From an uncultured Eubacterium sp. (lineage in GTDB: Bacteria; Bacillota; Clostridia; Lachnospirales; Lachnospiraceae), in contig CANDJC010000001.1 in assembly GCA_947384955.1 (NCBI GenBank), forward strand, positions 99,623 through 163,622: a DNA stretch of 64,000 bases, given 5' to 3'. Below the pieces are notes generated by a model. It made no database searches, was not told the origin of the DNA, and was given only the letters and a program-made list of their open reading frames with translations. Numbering within the stretch: the stretch's first letter is position 1; each line of letters starts with the position of its first letter. Shown one piece after another: positions 35,547 to 45,834 of the stretch. Position numbers and translations under genes: made by a program.

Positions 35547-38500
35547 ATGTCAGATGTAATGAACGAAGAAACCAATCAGCCGATTCAGTTTGACGCGATT
35601 CAGATTGGTCTGGCCTCGCCGGAAAAAATCAGGGAATGGTCGAAGGGCGAAGTAAAAAAGCCTGAGACGATTAATTACCGGACATTAAAGCCGGAAAAAG
35701 ACGGACTGTACTGCGAGAAGATTTTCGGGCCGAGCAAGGACTGGGAATGCCACTGCGGAAAGTATAAAAAAATCCGCTATAAAGGCGTTGTCTGTGACCG
35801 CTGCGGCGTCGAAATTACCAAAGCAAGCGTCCGCAGGGAGCGTATGGGGCATATTGAGCTTGCGGCTCCGGTTTCCCATATCTGGTATTTTAAAGGAATT
35901 CCAAGCCGTATGGGACTGATTCTGGATTTGTCTCCAAGGACACTGGAAAAAGTGCTGTACTTTGCTTCTTATATCGTGCTTGACCCGGGGACGACGGAAT
36001 TAAGCTATAAACAGGTATTGTCTGAGAATGAATACCAGGAGGCAAGGGAGAAATACGGCAGTGCATTCCGTGTGGGAATGGGCGCCGAGTCTATTTTAGA
36101 GCTGCTGCAGGCAATTGACTTAGAGAAAGATTCTGTGTCGTTAAAGGCGGCATTAAAGGATGCGACCGGTCAGAAGCGTGCAAGAATTATTAAACGGTTA
36201 GAAGTCGTAGACGCATTTTATGAGTCGGGAAACAAGCCGGAATGGATGATTATGACAGTCATTCCGGTGCTTCCGCCGGATCTTCGCCCGATGGTGCAGT
36301 TAGACGGCGGACGTTTTGCAACCTCTGACCTGAATGATTTATATAGAAGGATTATCAACCGCAATAACCGTCTGCGCAGGCTTTTAGAGCTCGGCGCGCC
36401 GGATATTATTGTCCGCAATGAAAAGAGGATGCTTCAGGAAGCGGTGGACGCTTTAATTGATAACGGCAGGCGCGGCCGTCCGGTAACAGGACCTGGCAAC
36501 CGTGCGCTGAAGTCATTATCGGATATGTTAAAAGGAAAAGGCGGACGCTTCCGCCAGAACCTGTTAGGAAAACGTGTGGATTATTCCGGGCGTTCCGTTA
36601 TTGTCGTAGGGCCGGAGTTGAAAATTTACCAGTGCGGTCTTCCGAAAGAAATGGCAATCGAGCTGTTTAAGCCGTTTGTTATGAAAGAACTGGTGTCAAA
36701 CGGCACCGCCCATAATATTAAGAGTGCAAAGAAAATGGTAGAGCGCCTGCAGACAGAGGTCTGGGATGTTTTGGAAGAGGTTATCAAAGAGCATCCGGTT
36801 ATGCTGAACCGTGCGCCTACGCTGCACCGTCTGGGTATCCAGGCATTTGAGCCGATTCTTGTAGAAGGAAAGGCAATCAAGCTGCATCCGCTTGTATGTA
36901 CCGCATACAACGCAGACTTTGACGGCGACCAGATGGCGGCGCATCTGCCGTTATCACAGGAAGCACAGGCAGAATGCCGCTTTATGCTGTTATCGCCGAA
37001 CAATCTGTTAAAACCGTCAGACGGCGGCCCGGTTGCGGTGCCTTCGCAGGATATGGTGCTCGGTATTTACTATCTGACACAGGAAAGACCGGGTTCTCTG
37101 GGTGAAGGAGCATATTTTAAAAATGTAAACGAAGCGATTCTGGCTTATGAGAACCAGGCATGTACGCTGCACAGCAGGGTGCATGTGCGTGTCAGCAAAA
37201 CAATGCCGGACGGAACGGTAAAGTCAGGCACGATTGAATCCACGCTCGGCAGATTTTTATTTAACGAAATCATTCCGCAGGATTTAGGATTTGTAGACCG
37301 CAGCCTTCCGGAAAACGAGCTGCTTTTGGAAGTGGATTTCCATGTGGCAAAGAAACAGTTAAAACAGATTCTGGAAAAAGTAATCAATGTCCATGGCGCG
37401 ACCAGGACAGCAGAAGTGCTGGATGATATCAAGTCCATGGGGTATAAATATTCTACAAGGGCTGCGATGACCGTGTCGATTTCCGATATGACCGTGCCGC
37501 CGCAGAAACCGGAGCTGATTAACGATGCGCAGAATACGGTGGACAGAATTACAAAGCAGTACAAGCGCGGACTCATTACAGAAGAAGAGCGTTATAAAGA
37601 AGTCGTAGAAGTATGGAAAGAAACGGATGATGAGCTGACCAAAGCGCTGTTATCCGGTCTGGATAAATACAACAACATTTTCATGATGGCAGATTCCGGC
37701 GCCCGCGGTTCCGATAAGCAGATTAAGCAGTTAGCCGGCATGCGCGGACTGATGGCGGATACAACCGGACGGACGATTGAGATGCCGATTAAGTCAAACT
37801 TCCGTGAGGGGCTTGACGTTTTGGAGTATTTCATGTCTGCACACGGAGCCAGAAAAGGAATGTCCGATACAGCGCTGCGTACGGCGGACTCCGGTTATCT
37901 GACCAGGCGTCTTGTAGACGTGTCACAGGAGCTGATTGTATTAGAGTCAGACTGTAACGAAGGCAAAGACCGCGAAATTCCGGGTATGGCGGTATCGGCA
38001 TTTGTAGACGGCAAGGAGGAAATCGAAAGTCTGCAGGAGCGCCTTACCGGACGGTTTTCCTGTGAAACAATCTGCGATAAGGACGGCAATGTGCTCGTAA
38101 AGGCAAATCATATGATTACGCCGAGACGAGCTGCAAAAATTATGAGCGTCGGCGTAGATGAAAACGGAGAACCGATTTCCAAAGTGAAAATCCGTACGAT
38201 TTTAACCTGCCGTTCCCACAGGGGCGTCTGTGCGAAATGCTATGGAACCAACATGGCTACCGGCCAGTCTGTGCAGGTAGGCGAAGCAATCGGTATTATT
38301 GCCGCACAGTCTATCGGCGAGCCGGGCACACAGCTTACGATGCGTACCTTCCACTCTGGCGGCGTTGCCGGCGACGATATTACACAGGGTCTTCCTCGTG
38401 TCGAGGAGCTGTTTGAGGCAAGAAAGCCGAAAGGACTTGCGATTATTACCGAATTCGGCGGGGTTGCCACGATAAAAGATACAAAGAAAAAGCGTGAAAT

Positions 38501-39365
38501 TATCGTAACGAATCAGGAATCAGGCGAGACAAAGACCTATTTAATCCCGTATGGTTCCCGTATCAAGGTAATGGACGGAGCAGTGCTTGAGGCCGGCGAC
38601 GAGCTGACTGAAGGTTCTGTAAATCCGCATGATATTTTGAAAATCAAGGGTGTGCGTGCCGTGCAGGATTACCTGCTGCGTGAAGTGCAGCGTGTATACC
38701 GCCTGCAGGGTGTGGATATCAATGATAAGCATATCGAAGTGATTGTACGCCAGATGTTAAAGAAAATCCGGATTGAAAATAACGGAGATTCTGAATTCCT
38801 GCCAGGAACACTGGTAGACAACCTGGATTTTGAAGACGCAAATGAAAGGCTGGAAAAAGAAGGCATGGAGCCGGCAGAAGGCTCACAGGTGCTGCTTGGT
38901 ATTACAAAGGCATCGCTTGCTACTAATTCATTCCTGTCAGCAGCTTCTTTCCAGGAAACGACGAAGGTACTGACAGAGGCCGCAATCAAAGGAAAGATTG
39001 ACCCGCTGATCGGCCTTAAGGAAAATGTCATTATCGGTAAGCTGATTCCAGCGGGCACGGGTATGAAACGCTATCGGAGTATCCGGCTGGATTCTGACCT
39101 GAATGATCAGGAAGTGCTGTTCGGGGAAGAGGATTTTATGGAGCTGGAAGAAGGGACAGCGGCTGGAAAGACAGGCGCTGCGGTCAGCGGGACGGCTTTG
39201 TTTGCGCTGGATGATGATGACGAAGAGGAAGATTTGTTTGCTGAGGATTCGGAGGAGGATTTTGCCGGGGAAGATGACGGTGATGCCGGGTTTCCGGATG
39301 AAGGCGGCAGCGATGAGGAGTATGATGAAATGAAAAGAGCCGGGGAGTTTGCGCTGATGGATTAG
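35547..39365 (+). CDS. rpoC: DNA-directed RNA polymerase subunit beta'
   Basis: This 1272-aa subunit carries the N-terminal zinc-binding cysteines ([20 protein letters not shown]), the Mg-binding active-site motif [14 protein letters not shown], the trigger-loop region with [10 protein letters not shown], and the second cysteine cluster ([13 protein letters not shown]). ATG 35547 after AAGGGAGTG is preferred to the in-frame GTG 35538. It follows rpoB by 15 bp and ends in an acidic tail of about 50 residues, mirroring that of RpoB. Confidence 0.98.
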   Translation: MSDVMNEETNQPIQFDAIQIGLASPEKIREWSKGEVKKPETINYRTLKPEKDGLYCEKIFGPSKDWECHCGKYKKIRYKGVVCDRCGVEITKASVRRERMGHIELAAPVSHIWYFKGIPSRMGLILDLSPRTLEKVLYFASYIVLDPGTTELSYKQVLSENEYQEAREKYGSAFRVGMGAESILELLQAIDLEKDSVSLKAALKDATGQKRARIIKRLEVVDAFYESGNKPEWMIMTVIPVLPPDLRPMVQLDGGRFATSDLNDLYRRIINRNNRLRRLLELGAPDIIVRNEKRMLQEAVDALIDNGRRGRPVTGPGNRALKSLSDMLKGKGGRFRQNLLGKRVDYSGRSVIVVGPELKIYQCGLPKEMAIELFKPFVMKELVSNGTAHNIKSAKKMVERLQTEVWDVLEEVIKEHPVMLNRAPTLHRLGIQAFEPILVEGKAIKLHPLVCTAYNADFDGDQMAAHLPLSQEAQAECRFMLLSPNNLLKPSDGGPVAVPSQDMVLGIYYLTQERPGSLGEGAYFKNVNEAILAYENQACTLHSRVHVRVSKTMPDGTVKSGTIESTLGRFLFNEIIPQDLGFVDRSLPENELLLEVDFHVAKKQLKQILEKVINVHGATRTAEVLDDIKSMGYKYSTRAAMTVSISDMTVPPQKPELINDAQNTVDRITKQYKRGLITEEERYKEVVEVWKETDDELTKALLSGLDKYNNIFMMADSGARGSDKQIKQLAGMRGLMADTTGRTIEMPIKSNFREGLDVLEYFMSAHGARKGMSDTALRTADSGYLTRRLVDVSQELIVLESDCNEGKDREIPGMAVSAFVDGKEEIESLQERLTGRFSCETICDKDGNVLVKANHMITPRRAAKIMSVGVDENGEPISKVKIRTILTCRSHRGVCAKCYGTNMATGQSVQVGEAIGIIAAQSIGEPGTQLTMRTFHSGGVAGDDITQGLPRVEELFEARKPKGLAIITEFGGVATIKDTKKKREIIVTNQESGETKTYLIPYGSRIKVMDGAVLEAGDELTEGSVNPHDILKIKGVRAVQDYLLREVQRVYRLQGVDINDKHIEVIVRQMLKKIRIENNGDSEFLPGTLVDNLDFEDANERLEKEGMEPAEGSQVLLGITKASLATNSFLSAASFQETTKVLTEAAIKGKIDPLIGLKENVIIGKLIPAGTGMKRYRSIRLDSDLNDQEVLFGEEDFMELEEGTAAGKTGAAVSGTALFALDDDDEEEDLFAEDSEEDFAGEDDGDAGFPDEGGSDEEYDEMKRAGEFALMD

Positions 39366-39393
39366 CGGGGGCTGCCTGGATAGAGGGGAGAAG

Positions 39394-39437
39394 GACTGTT
39401 TCTGCCAGGGGATGGCGGGGACGGTCTTTTTCCTTTT
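39394..39437 (+). terminator. possible terminator after rpoC
   Basis: GACTGT pairs with ACGGTC (one G-T pair), followed by CTTTTTCCTTTTT. The stem is short and the loop long, so this is a moderate candidate. Confidence 0.5.
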
Positions 39438-39539
39438 TGCAAAAATACGGTTCTCAATGGTATTTTTTTCTAAAAAGCGGGAATCATATATGATAATCAG
39501 TGCAATATGCCGAAATGTGCTGAAACAGGGAATTCTTCC

Positions 39540-39568
39540 TTGACATTCTGGAAAACTCTATATATAAT
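39540..39568 (+). promoter_or_regulatory. sigma-A promoter of rpsL-rpsG-fusA
   Basis: Perfect TTGACA and TATAAT with 17-bp spacing, 55 bp before rpsL. Confidence 0.85.
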
Positions 39569-39623
39569 ATTCTGGCGTGTGATAGTATCGCATGTCCCAT
39601 ATAAAATACAGGAGGTGAAAATA

Positions 39624-40046
39624 ATGCCAACATTTAACCAGTTAGTAAGAAAAGGAAGAAAGACAGCTGCAAAGAAGTCTACAGCACCAGCTCTTCAGAA
39701 AGGGTATAACTCTTTACAGAAAAAAGCGACGGAAACATCTTCTCCGCAGAAGCGCGGTGTTTGTACTGCTGTTAAGACAGCAACTCCTAAGAAACCTAAC
39801 TCAGCGCTTAGAAAGATTGCCAGGGTACGTCTTTCTAACGGAATTGAAGTAACCAGCTACATTCCGGGTGAAGGCCATAACTTACAGGAGCATAGTGTTG
39901 TTCTTATCCGCGGCGGCAGAGTAAAGGATTTACCTGGTACAAGATACCACATTATCAGAGGTACGCTTGATACAGCAGGTGTTGCTAACAGACGTCAGGC
40001 CCGTTCAAAATACGGTGCTAAGAGACCGAAAGACGCTAAGAAATAA
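39624..40046 (+). CDS. rpsL: 30S ribosomal protein S12
   Basis: This 140-aa decoding-centre protein starts [12 protein letters not shown] and has [20 protein letters not shown] and the streptomycin-region blocks; lysines in KKPNS and in [11 protein letters not shown] are wild type. ATG 39624 follows AGGAGGTGAAAA; the longer frame from 39507 overlaps the promoter and is rejected. Confidence 0.97.
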   Translation: MPTFNQLVRKGRKTAAKKSTAPALQKGYNSLQKKATETSSPQKRGVCTAVKTATPKKPNSALRKIARVRLSNGIEVTSYIPGEGHNLQEHSVVLIRGGRVKDLPGTRYHIIRGTLDTAGVANRRQARSKYGAKRPKDAKK

Positions 40047-40318
40047 GATTTGCTTAGAGAATTTTTAGCGGAGCAATAGACTCAGTGTATCAGAAGACGC
40101 CGGTTAGAAAAGCAGAAGCTTCCGATAACAGACGTCGGACAGAAGGGTTAGTGTTGGAATTATTTTAGGCCGGAGTATTTTAAGAATGCGTCCGGCAGCC
40201 TATTTGATATAAATATTTCCGCACGTAACACAACATGTGAGTACCGTTGAATTAATCGAAATAACGCATCTGTTTAGAAAAATTCTAAGCGGCCAAAATG
40301 ATTAAGGAGGGAAGTATC
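40047..40318 (+). other. 272-bp rpsL-rpsG spacer with a hairpin
   Basis: AGGCCGGA (40167) can pair with TCCGGCAGCCT (from 40191) with a small bulge; no T-run follows, so it is not an obvious terminator. The spacer is longer than usual for this operon and may hold an S7-type regulatory site. No ORF is visible. Confidence 0.35.
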
Positions 40319-40789
40319 GTGCCACGTAAAGGACATACTCAGAAAAGAGAAGTATTAGCCGATCCAATTTACAATAATACAGTTGTTACGAAACTGATTA
40401 ATAACATCATGTTAGACGGCAAGAAAGGTATTGCACAGAAGATAGTTTATCATGCATTCGACAGAATTGCTGAAAAGACAGGAAGACCTGCCCTGGAGGT
40501 ATTTGAGGATGCAATGAACAATATCATGCCGGTTCTGGAAGTAAAGGCAAGGCGTATCGGCGGCGCAACTTATCAGGTGCCGATTGAAGTACGCCCGGAC
40601 CGCCGTCAGGCGCTCGCACTGCGCTGGATGACCATGTTTTCGCGTAAAAGGTCAGAGAAAACCATGCAGGAACGGCTGGCGAATGAAATTATGGATGCTG
40701 CTAATAATACCGGCGCGTCTGTAAAGCGTAAAGAAGATATGCACAAGATGGCAGAAGCAAACAAAGCATTTGCCCATTACAGATTCTAA
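40319..40789 (+). CDS. rpsG: 30S ribosomal protein S7
   Basis: This 156-aa protein begins [22 protein letters not shown] after its initiator and has [23 protein letters not shown]. The start is GTG 40319 after AAGGAGGGAAG; a frame from 40298 is longer but lacks a site. Normal length. Confidence 0.97.
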   Translation: MPRKGHTQKREVLADPIYNNTVVTKLINNIMLDGKKGIAQKIVYHAFDRIAEKTGRPALEVFEDAMNNIMPVLEVKARRIGGATYQVPIEVRPDRRQALALRWMTMFSRKRSEKTMQERLANEIMDAANNTGASVKRKEDMHKMAEANKAFAHYRF

Positions 40790-40824
40790 TGTGCATTTTG
40801 CATTATAATTAGGAGGAAAAAATC

Positions 40825-42942
40825 TTGGCTGGAAGAGAATATCCATTAGAGAGAACCAGAAATATCGGTATTATGGCTCATATCGATGCTGGTAAGACTA
40901 CGCTGACTGAGCGTATCTTATATTATACCGGTATTAACTATAAGATTGGTGATACTCATGAAGGTACTGCTACTATGGACTGGATGGAGCAGGAACAGGA
41001 AAGGGGTATCACGATTACTTCAGCCGCTACAACCTGTCACTGGACGCTGGAAGACCATACAAAAGTAAAACCGGGTGCATTGGAGCACCGTATTAATATT
41101 ATTGATACACCGGGACACGTTGATTTCACAGTTGAAGTTGAGCGTTCTCTCCGTGTACTGGACGGCGCAGTAGGCGTCTTCTGTGCAAAGGGCGGTGTAG
41201 AACCTCAGTCGGAAAATGTATGGCGTCAGGCAGATACCTATAACGTTCCGAGAATGGCTTTCATTAACAAAATGGACATTCTGGGTGCAAATTTCTATGG
41301 AGCTGTTGACCAGATTCGTACAAGACTGGGCAAAAACGCTATTATTTTACAGATTCCAATCGGCAAGGAGGATGAATTCAAGGGAATCATCGATTTGTTC
41401 GAGATGGAAGCATATATTTACAATGACGATAAAGGCGATGATATCACAGTTACTGCAATTCCGGACGATATGAAGGATGATGCAGAATTATATCATACAG
41501 AACTGATTGAAAAAATCTGTGAATTAGATGATGATTTAATGATGCAGTACCTGGAAGGTGAAGAGCCGTCTGTCGAAGATTTGAAGAAGGTTCTGCGCAA
41601 GGCTACCTGTGAGTGTACAGCGATTCCTGTATGCTGCGGTTCTGCATACCGTAATAAAGGCGTTCAGAAGCTTCTGGATGCAATCCTGGAGTTTATGCCG
41701 GCACCGACCGATGTAGAAGCTATCAAAGGCGTTGACCTGGACGGCAATGAAGTAGAGAGGCATTCTTCCGATGAGGAACCGTTCTCTGCGCTTGCATTCA
41801 AGATTATGACGGACCCGTTTGTAGGAAAACTGGCATTTATCCGTGTATATTCCGGTATTCTTAAGTCCGGTTCCTATGTTTTGAATGCGACGAAAGATAA
41901 AAAGGAACGTGTAGGGCGTCTTTTACAGATGCATGCAAATAAGAGAGCCGAGCTGGATAAGGTTTATTCCGGCGATATTGCGGCAGCAGTCGGATTTAAG
42001 CTTACAACAACAGGCGATACGATCTGCGATGAACAGCATCCGGTAATTCTGGAGTCCATGGAATTCCCTGAACCGGTTATCGAGCTTGCGATTGAGCCTA
42101 AGACAAAGGCTGGACAGGGCAAGATGGGTGAAGCGCTGGCAAAGCTGGCTGAAGAAGATCCGACATTCCGCGCTCACACCAATCAGGAAACCGGCCAGAC
42201 AATTATTGCCGGCATGGGCGAGCTGCATCTGGAAATTATTGTAGACCGTCTGCTTCGTGAATTTAAAGTAGAAGCAAATGTAGGCGCGCCTCAGGTTGCT
42301 TACAAAGAAACATTTACAAAACCGGTAGACCAGGAATACAAATATGCAAAACAGTCCGGCGGACGCGGTCAGTACGGACACTGTAAAGTGAAATTTGAGC
42401 CGATGGATGCAAACGGTGAAGAAGTATTTAAGTTTGAATCTGCGGTTGTCGGCGGTTCGATTCCAAAAGAATACATCCCAGCAGTCGGCGAAGGTATCGA
42501 AGAAGCAGCGCAGGCAGGTATTCTGGCAGGCTTCCCTGTACTTGGTATCAAAGCAACTGTATACGACGGTTCTTACCATGAAGTCGATTCATCCGAAATG
42601 GCATTCCACATCGCAGGCTCTATGTGCTTTAAAGAAGCTATGGCGAAAGCAGGCCCGGCTATCTTAGAGCCGATTATGAAAGTGGAAGTAACTATGCCGG
42701 AAGAATACATGGGTGACGTTATCGGCGACCTGAATTCAAGACGCGGACGCATCGAAGGCATGGATGACCTTGGCGGCGGCAAAATTGTACGTGCGTTTGT
42801 ACCGTTAGCAGAGATGTTCGGCTACTCTACAGACCTGCGTTCCAGAACACAGGGACGCGGCAACTACTCGATGTTCTTTGAGAAATACGAGCAGGTTCCG
42901 AAGTCTGTTCAGGAGAAAGTTATTTCTGCACAGTCAAAATAA
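40825..42942 (+). CDS. fusA: translation elongation factor G
   Basis: This 705-aa translocation GTPase begins [31 protein letters not shown] with the G1 loop AHIDAGKT, then DTPGHVDFT (G3) and NKMDILGA (G4). Domain II-V landmarks include [15 protein letters not shown] and [17 protein letters not shown]. It starts at TTG 40825 after AGGAGGAAAAAA, a non-ATG start on a major gene. It is 35 bp after rpsG. Confidence 0.97.
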   Translation: MAGREYPLERTRNIGIMAHIDAGKTTLTERILYYTGINYKIGDTHEGTATMDWMEQEQERGITITSAATTCHWTLEDHTKVKPGALEHRINIIDTPGHVDFTVEVERSLRVLDGAVGVFCAKGGVEPQSENVWRQADTYNVPRMAFINKMDILGANFYGAVDQIRTRLGKNAIILQIPIGKEDEFKGIIDLFEMEAYIYNDDKGDDITVTAIPDDMKDDAELYHTELIEKICELDDDLMMQYLEGEEPSVEDLKKVLRKATCECTAIPVCCGSAYRNKGVQKLLDAILEFMPAPTDVEAIKGVDLDGNEVERHSSDEEPFSALAFKIMTDPFVGKLAFIRVYSGILKSGSYVLNATKDKKERVGRLLQMHANKRAELDKVYSGDIAAAVGFKLTTTGDTICDEQHPVILESMEFPEPVIELAIEPKTKAGQGKMGEALAKLAEEDPTFRAHTNQETGQTIIAGMGELHLEIIVDRLLREFKVEANVGAPQVAYKETFTKPVDQEYKYAKQSGGRGQYGHCKVKFEPMDANGEEVFKFESAVVGGSIPKEYIPAVGEGIEEAAQAGILAGFPVLGIKATVYDGSYHEVDSSEMAFHIAGSMCFKEAMAKAGPAILEPIMKVEVTMPEEYMGDVIGDLNSRRGRIEGMDDLGGGKIVRAFVPLAEMFGYSTDLRSRTQGRGNYSMFFEKYEQVPKSVQEKVISAQSK

Positions 42943-42959
42943 AATATATAAGGAATGAC

Positions 42960-42988
42960 TTGAAAAAACAGGAAATTTCGAATATAAT
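42960..42988 (+). promoter_or_regulatory. sigma-A promoter of tuf
   Basis: TTGAAA and TATAAT with 17-bp spacing lie just after fusA, allowing separate tuf expression. Confidence 0.75.
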
Positions 42989-43050
42989 ACGAGATAGTTA
43001 GCAATAAACACATCAGGCATCATTTTATTTTTTAAGGAGGACGTTTCAAA

Positions 43051-44238
43051 ATGGCAAAGGCTAAATTTGAAAGAACAAAACCACATTGTAATATCGGTAC
43101 CATTGGTCACGTTGACCATGGTAAAACAACTTTAACAGCAGCTATCACAAAGGTACTTTCTGAAAGAGTAGACGGAAACGCTGCTGTAGCATTTGACAAT
43201 ATCGACAAAGCACCGGAAGAGAGAGAAAGAGGTATCACAATCTCTACTGCTCACGTTGAGTACGAAACAGCAAACAGACATTATGCACACGTTGACTGTC
43301 CTGGACATGCTGACTACGTAAAGAACATGATTACAGGTGCAGCTCAGATGGACGGCGCTATCCTCGTAGTTGCTGCTACTGACGGTGTTATGGCTCAGAC
43401 AAAAGAGCATATCTTATTATCCCGTCAGGTAGGCGTTCCTTACATCGTTGTATTCATGAACAAATGTGATATGGTAGACGATGAAGAGTTACTTGAATTA
43501 GTAGAAATGGAAATTACAGAACAGCTGGAAGAATATGAATTCGAAGGCTGCCCGATTATCAAAGGCTCTGCTTTAAAGGCTCTGGAAGACCCGACAAGCG
43601 AATGGGGCGACAAGATTATGGAATTAATGGATACTGTAGACAGCTATATTCCAGATCCGCAGCGTGATACAGATAAGCCGTTCTTAATGCCAGTCGAAGA
43701 CGTATTCACAATTACAGGCCGTGGTACTGTTGCTACAGGCAGGGTTGAAAGAGGTACTCTGCATCTGAATGACGAACTGGAAATTCTTGGTGTGAAGGAA
43801 GATGTTCAGAAGACAGTTGTAACTGGTATTGAAATGTTCCGTAAACAGTTAGACGAGGCTATGGCTGGTGATAACATCGGTGCTCTGCTTCGCGGTATTA
43901 ACCGTGACCAGATCGAAAGAGGCCAGGTTCTGGCTAAACCGGGTACGGTAACCTGCCACCGCAAATTTACAGCTCAGGTTTACGTTCTGACAAAAGATGA
44001 AGGCGGCCGTCATACACCGTTCTTTAATAACTATCGTCCGCAGTTCTATTTCAGAACAACAGACGTAACAGGCGTATGCGCTTTACCGAGCGGTACAGAA
44101 ATGTGCATGCCTGGGGATAATATTGAGATGACGATTGAACTGATTCATCCGGTTGCTATGGAGCAGGGACTTACGTTTGCTATTCGTGAGGGTGGTCGTA
44201 CAGTTGGTTCCGGCAGGGTTGCTACAATCGTTGAGTAA
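43051..44238 (+). CDS. tuf: translation elongation factor Tu
   Basis: This 395-aa GTPase delivers aminoacyl-tRNA. The GTP loop [27 protein letters not shown] and [12 protein letters not shown] are canonical, and domain II/III blocks ([37 protein letters not shown]) follow. ATG 43051 follows AAGGAGGACG. Its terminator marks the boundary between core genes and the defence island. Confidence 0.98.
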   Translation: MAKAKFERTKPHCNIGTIGHVDHGKTTLTAAITKVLSERVDGNAAVAFDNIDKAPEERERGITISTAHVEYETANRHYAHVDCPGHADYVKNMITGAAQMDGAILVVAATDGVMAQTKEHILLSRQVGVPYIVVFMNKCDMVDDEELLELVEMEITEQLEEYEFEGCPIIKGSALKALEDPTSEWGDKIMELMDTVDSYIPDPQRDTDKPFLMPVEDVFTITGRGTVATGRVERGTLHLNDELEILGVKEDVQKTVVTGIEMFRKQLDEAMAGDNIGALLRGINRDQIERGQVLAKPGTVTCHRKFTAQVYVLTKDEGGRHTPFFNNYRPQFYFRTTDVTGVCALPSGTEMCMPGDNIEMTIELIHPVAMEQGLTFAIREGGRTVGSGRVATIVE

Positions 44239-44272
44239 TCTTGTGATTAGAGCCAAATAATAAAAATATGCG

Positions 44273-44310
44273 CCGCAATCCTTTGAAAAATCAAGGGGTT
44301 GCGGTTTCTT
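44273..44310 (+). terminator. rho-independent terminator after tuf
   Basis: CCGCAATCCTTTGA pairs with TCAAGGGGTTGCGG (with G-T pairs) across a short A-rich loop, followed by TTTCTT. Confidence 0.85.
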
Positions 44311-44312
44311 AA

Positions 44313-44456
44313 TGTCTGAAAATAATAGCGAACAAGACGCTTGCTGGAACTTCATTAAGTTATATCAAACAAATCGACGACGAAGGAAAGGAGCTGAGTC
44401 TTGGATTATTAAGCCAGGTGGCTCAGCATCGGGGTAGCAGCGATGGCAGCAAATAG
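44313..44456 (+). pseudogene. possible 3' remnant of a gene upstream of dndC
   Basis: This frame is open for 47 codons, has no ATG/GTG/TTG near its beginning, and ends with TAG 14 bp inside dndC. Its translation (…SLSYIKQIDDEGKELSLG… then …SQVAQHRGSSDGSK) looks protein-like. It could be the tail of a lost gene such as dndB, but I do not recognise the sequence. It may also be chance. Confidence 0.25.
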
Positions 44457-45834
44457 TTATTTTAATGAGAATACGCTAGACGAACTGATAGAGGAAATCA
44501 AATATGTTTATCAGTCAGATAAGCGCCCTTGGATAATTGGGTATAGCGGCGGAAAAGATTCTACGACTGTCGTTGAACTGGTTTATAAGATGTTATTAAC
44601 TCTTTCGAAAGAGGAAAGAAACAAGAATGTTTATATTGTTTCCTCAGATACGCTTATTGAGAATCCATTAATAAAAATATATCTCAGTAAGATGAATAAA
44701 CTTCTTGGAGAGGCTGCGGTAAATGACGATTTGCCTATTATCTCAACGATAGTAACGCCGCCCGCAGATAATTCATTTTGGGCAAATGTAATAGGAAGAG
44801 GATTTCCTACTCCAAGAATAAACGGAACATTCAGATGGTGTACAGACAGATTAAAGATAAATCCTAGTGCTGATTATATCAGAAATGTAATCAAAAAAGA
44901 AGGCGAAGAGGCTGTTATTCTTTTAGGAGTTCGAAAAGCAGAAAGTGAAGCACGCAGAAGACGTATTGAAGGAAGAGAATTAACTAACCGTCTTATGAAT
45001 AGACATGAAACTATTCAGGATGCGTATGTTTATAATCCAATAGTTGAGCTGACAACTGATGATGTCTGGGATGTTCTATTAAGACTTGACGGTGGAAAAA
45101 TTCCGTGGGGATCAAACACCGACGAACTTGTGGCACTGTATGCGGACGCAGACAGTGGTGAGTGCCCTTTTGCCGGAGTACATGCTGGAGGTCAGACACA
45201 GTCTTGTGGAAATTCAAGATTTGGATGCTGGGTATGTACAGTTGTTAGAGATGATAAATCTTTGAATGGATTTATTAGAAGCGGACATCGAGAATTGATT
45301 CCATTAGCTGAATTCAGAACGTGGCTTATGAGTATTCGAGATAAAGATGAATACCGTGAGAAAAAACGCAGGAATGGAACTGTATATGAAACAAAGACAG
45401 GAGAAATGGGATATGGTCCGTTTACATGGGAAGCAAGGAAGCTTATTTTGACAAAGCTTATAGAGACTCAGCAGAAGATGGGCTATGAACTGATTACTCA
45501 GGAAGAACTCAAAGCAATAGATGAAATCTGGGATGCTGAATTAGATTTATCAAGACGTACATTGGTTGAATTATATGAGGAATTAACTGGAGAAAGATTA
45601 CCCTGGTATCGGTATAAAGAACCGCTTGTTGATAAAGAAACCGTAGATGAATTAGAAAAACTGGCAGCAGCAAATGATGTACCATTTGATCTGGTTAGAA
45701 ATATTATTCTGTCTGTTTATCATAACAAGAATTATTCGAACCAGAGAATTATGAAAGATGCAATGGAGCGTTTGCTTAATCAGCAATGGCTTCATCATGA
45801 TATCCTGAAGGAGATTGAAGATGAGAATAAATAA
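44443..45834 (+). CDS. dndC: DNA phosphorothioation protein DndC
   Basis: This 463-aa PP-loop enzyme activates DNA for sulfur insertion, replacing a non-bridging phosphate oxygen. The ATP-pyrophosphatase loop GYSGGKDSTTVVEL lies near residues 34-47. CTDRLK follows, and cysteines CPFAG and CGNSRFGCWVC (about residues 254-265) are suited to hold a 4Fe-4S cluster, as in known DndC. ARRRRIEGRE is also present. It begins the island 200 bp after tuf and overlaps dndD by 14 bp. Confidence 0.93.
   Translation: MAANSYFNENTLDELIEEIKYVYQSDKRPWIIGYSGGKDSTTVVELVYKMLLTLSKEERNKNVYIVSSDTLIENPLIKIYLSKMNKLLGEAAVNDDLPIISTIVTPPADNSFWANVIGRGFPTPRINGTFRWCTDRLKINPSADYIRNVIKKEGEEAVILLGVRKAESEARRRRIEGRELTNRLMNRHETIQDAYVYNPIVELTTDDVWDVLLRLDGGKIPWGSNTDELVALYADADSGECPFAGVHAGGQTQSCGNSRFGCWVCTVVRDDKSLNGFIRSGHRELIPLAEFRTWLMSIRDKDEYREKKRRNGTVYETKTGEMGYGPFTWEARKLILTKLIETQQKMGYELITQEELKAIDEIWDAELDLSRRTLVELYEELTGERLPWYRYKEPLVDKETVDELEKLAAANDVPFDLVRNIILSVYHNKNYSNQRIMKDAMERLLNQQWLHHDILKEIEDENK

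Noticed and set aside
44273-44310. Regulatory hairpin of dndC
   Set aside because: The strong stem with T-run directly after tuf is better explained as the tuf terminator.
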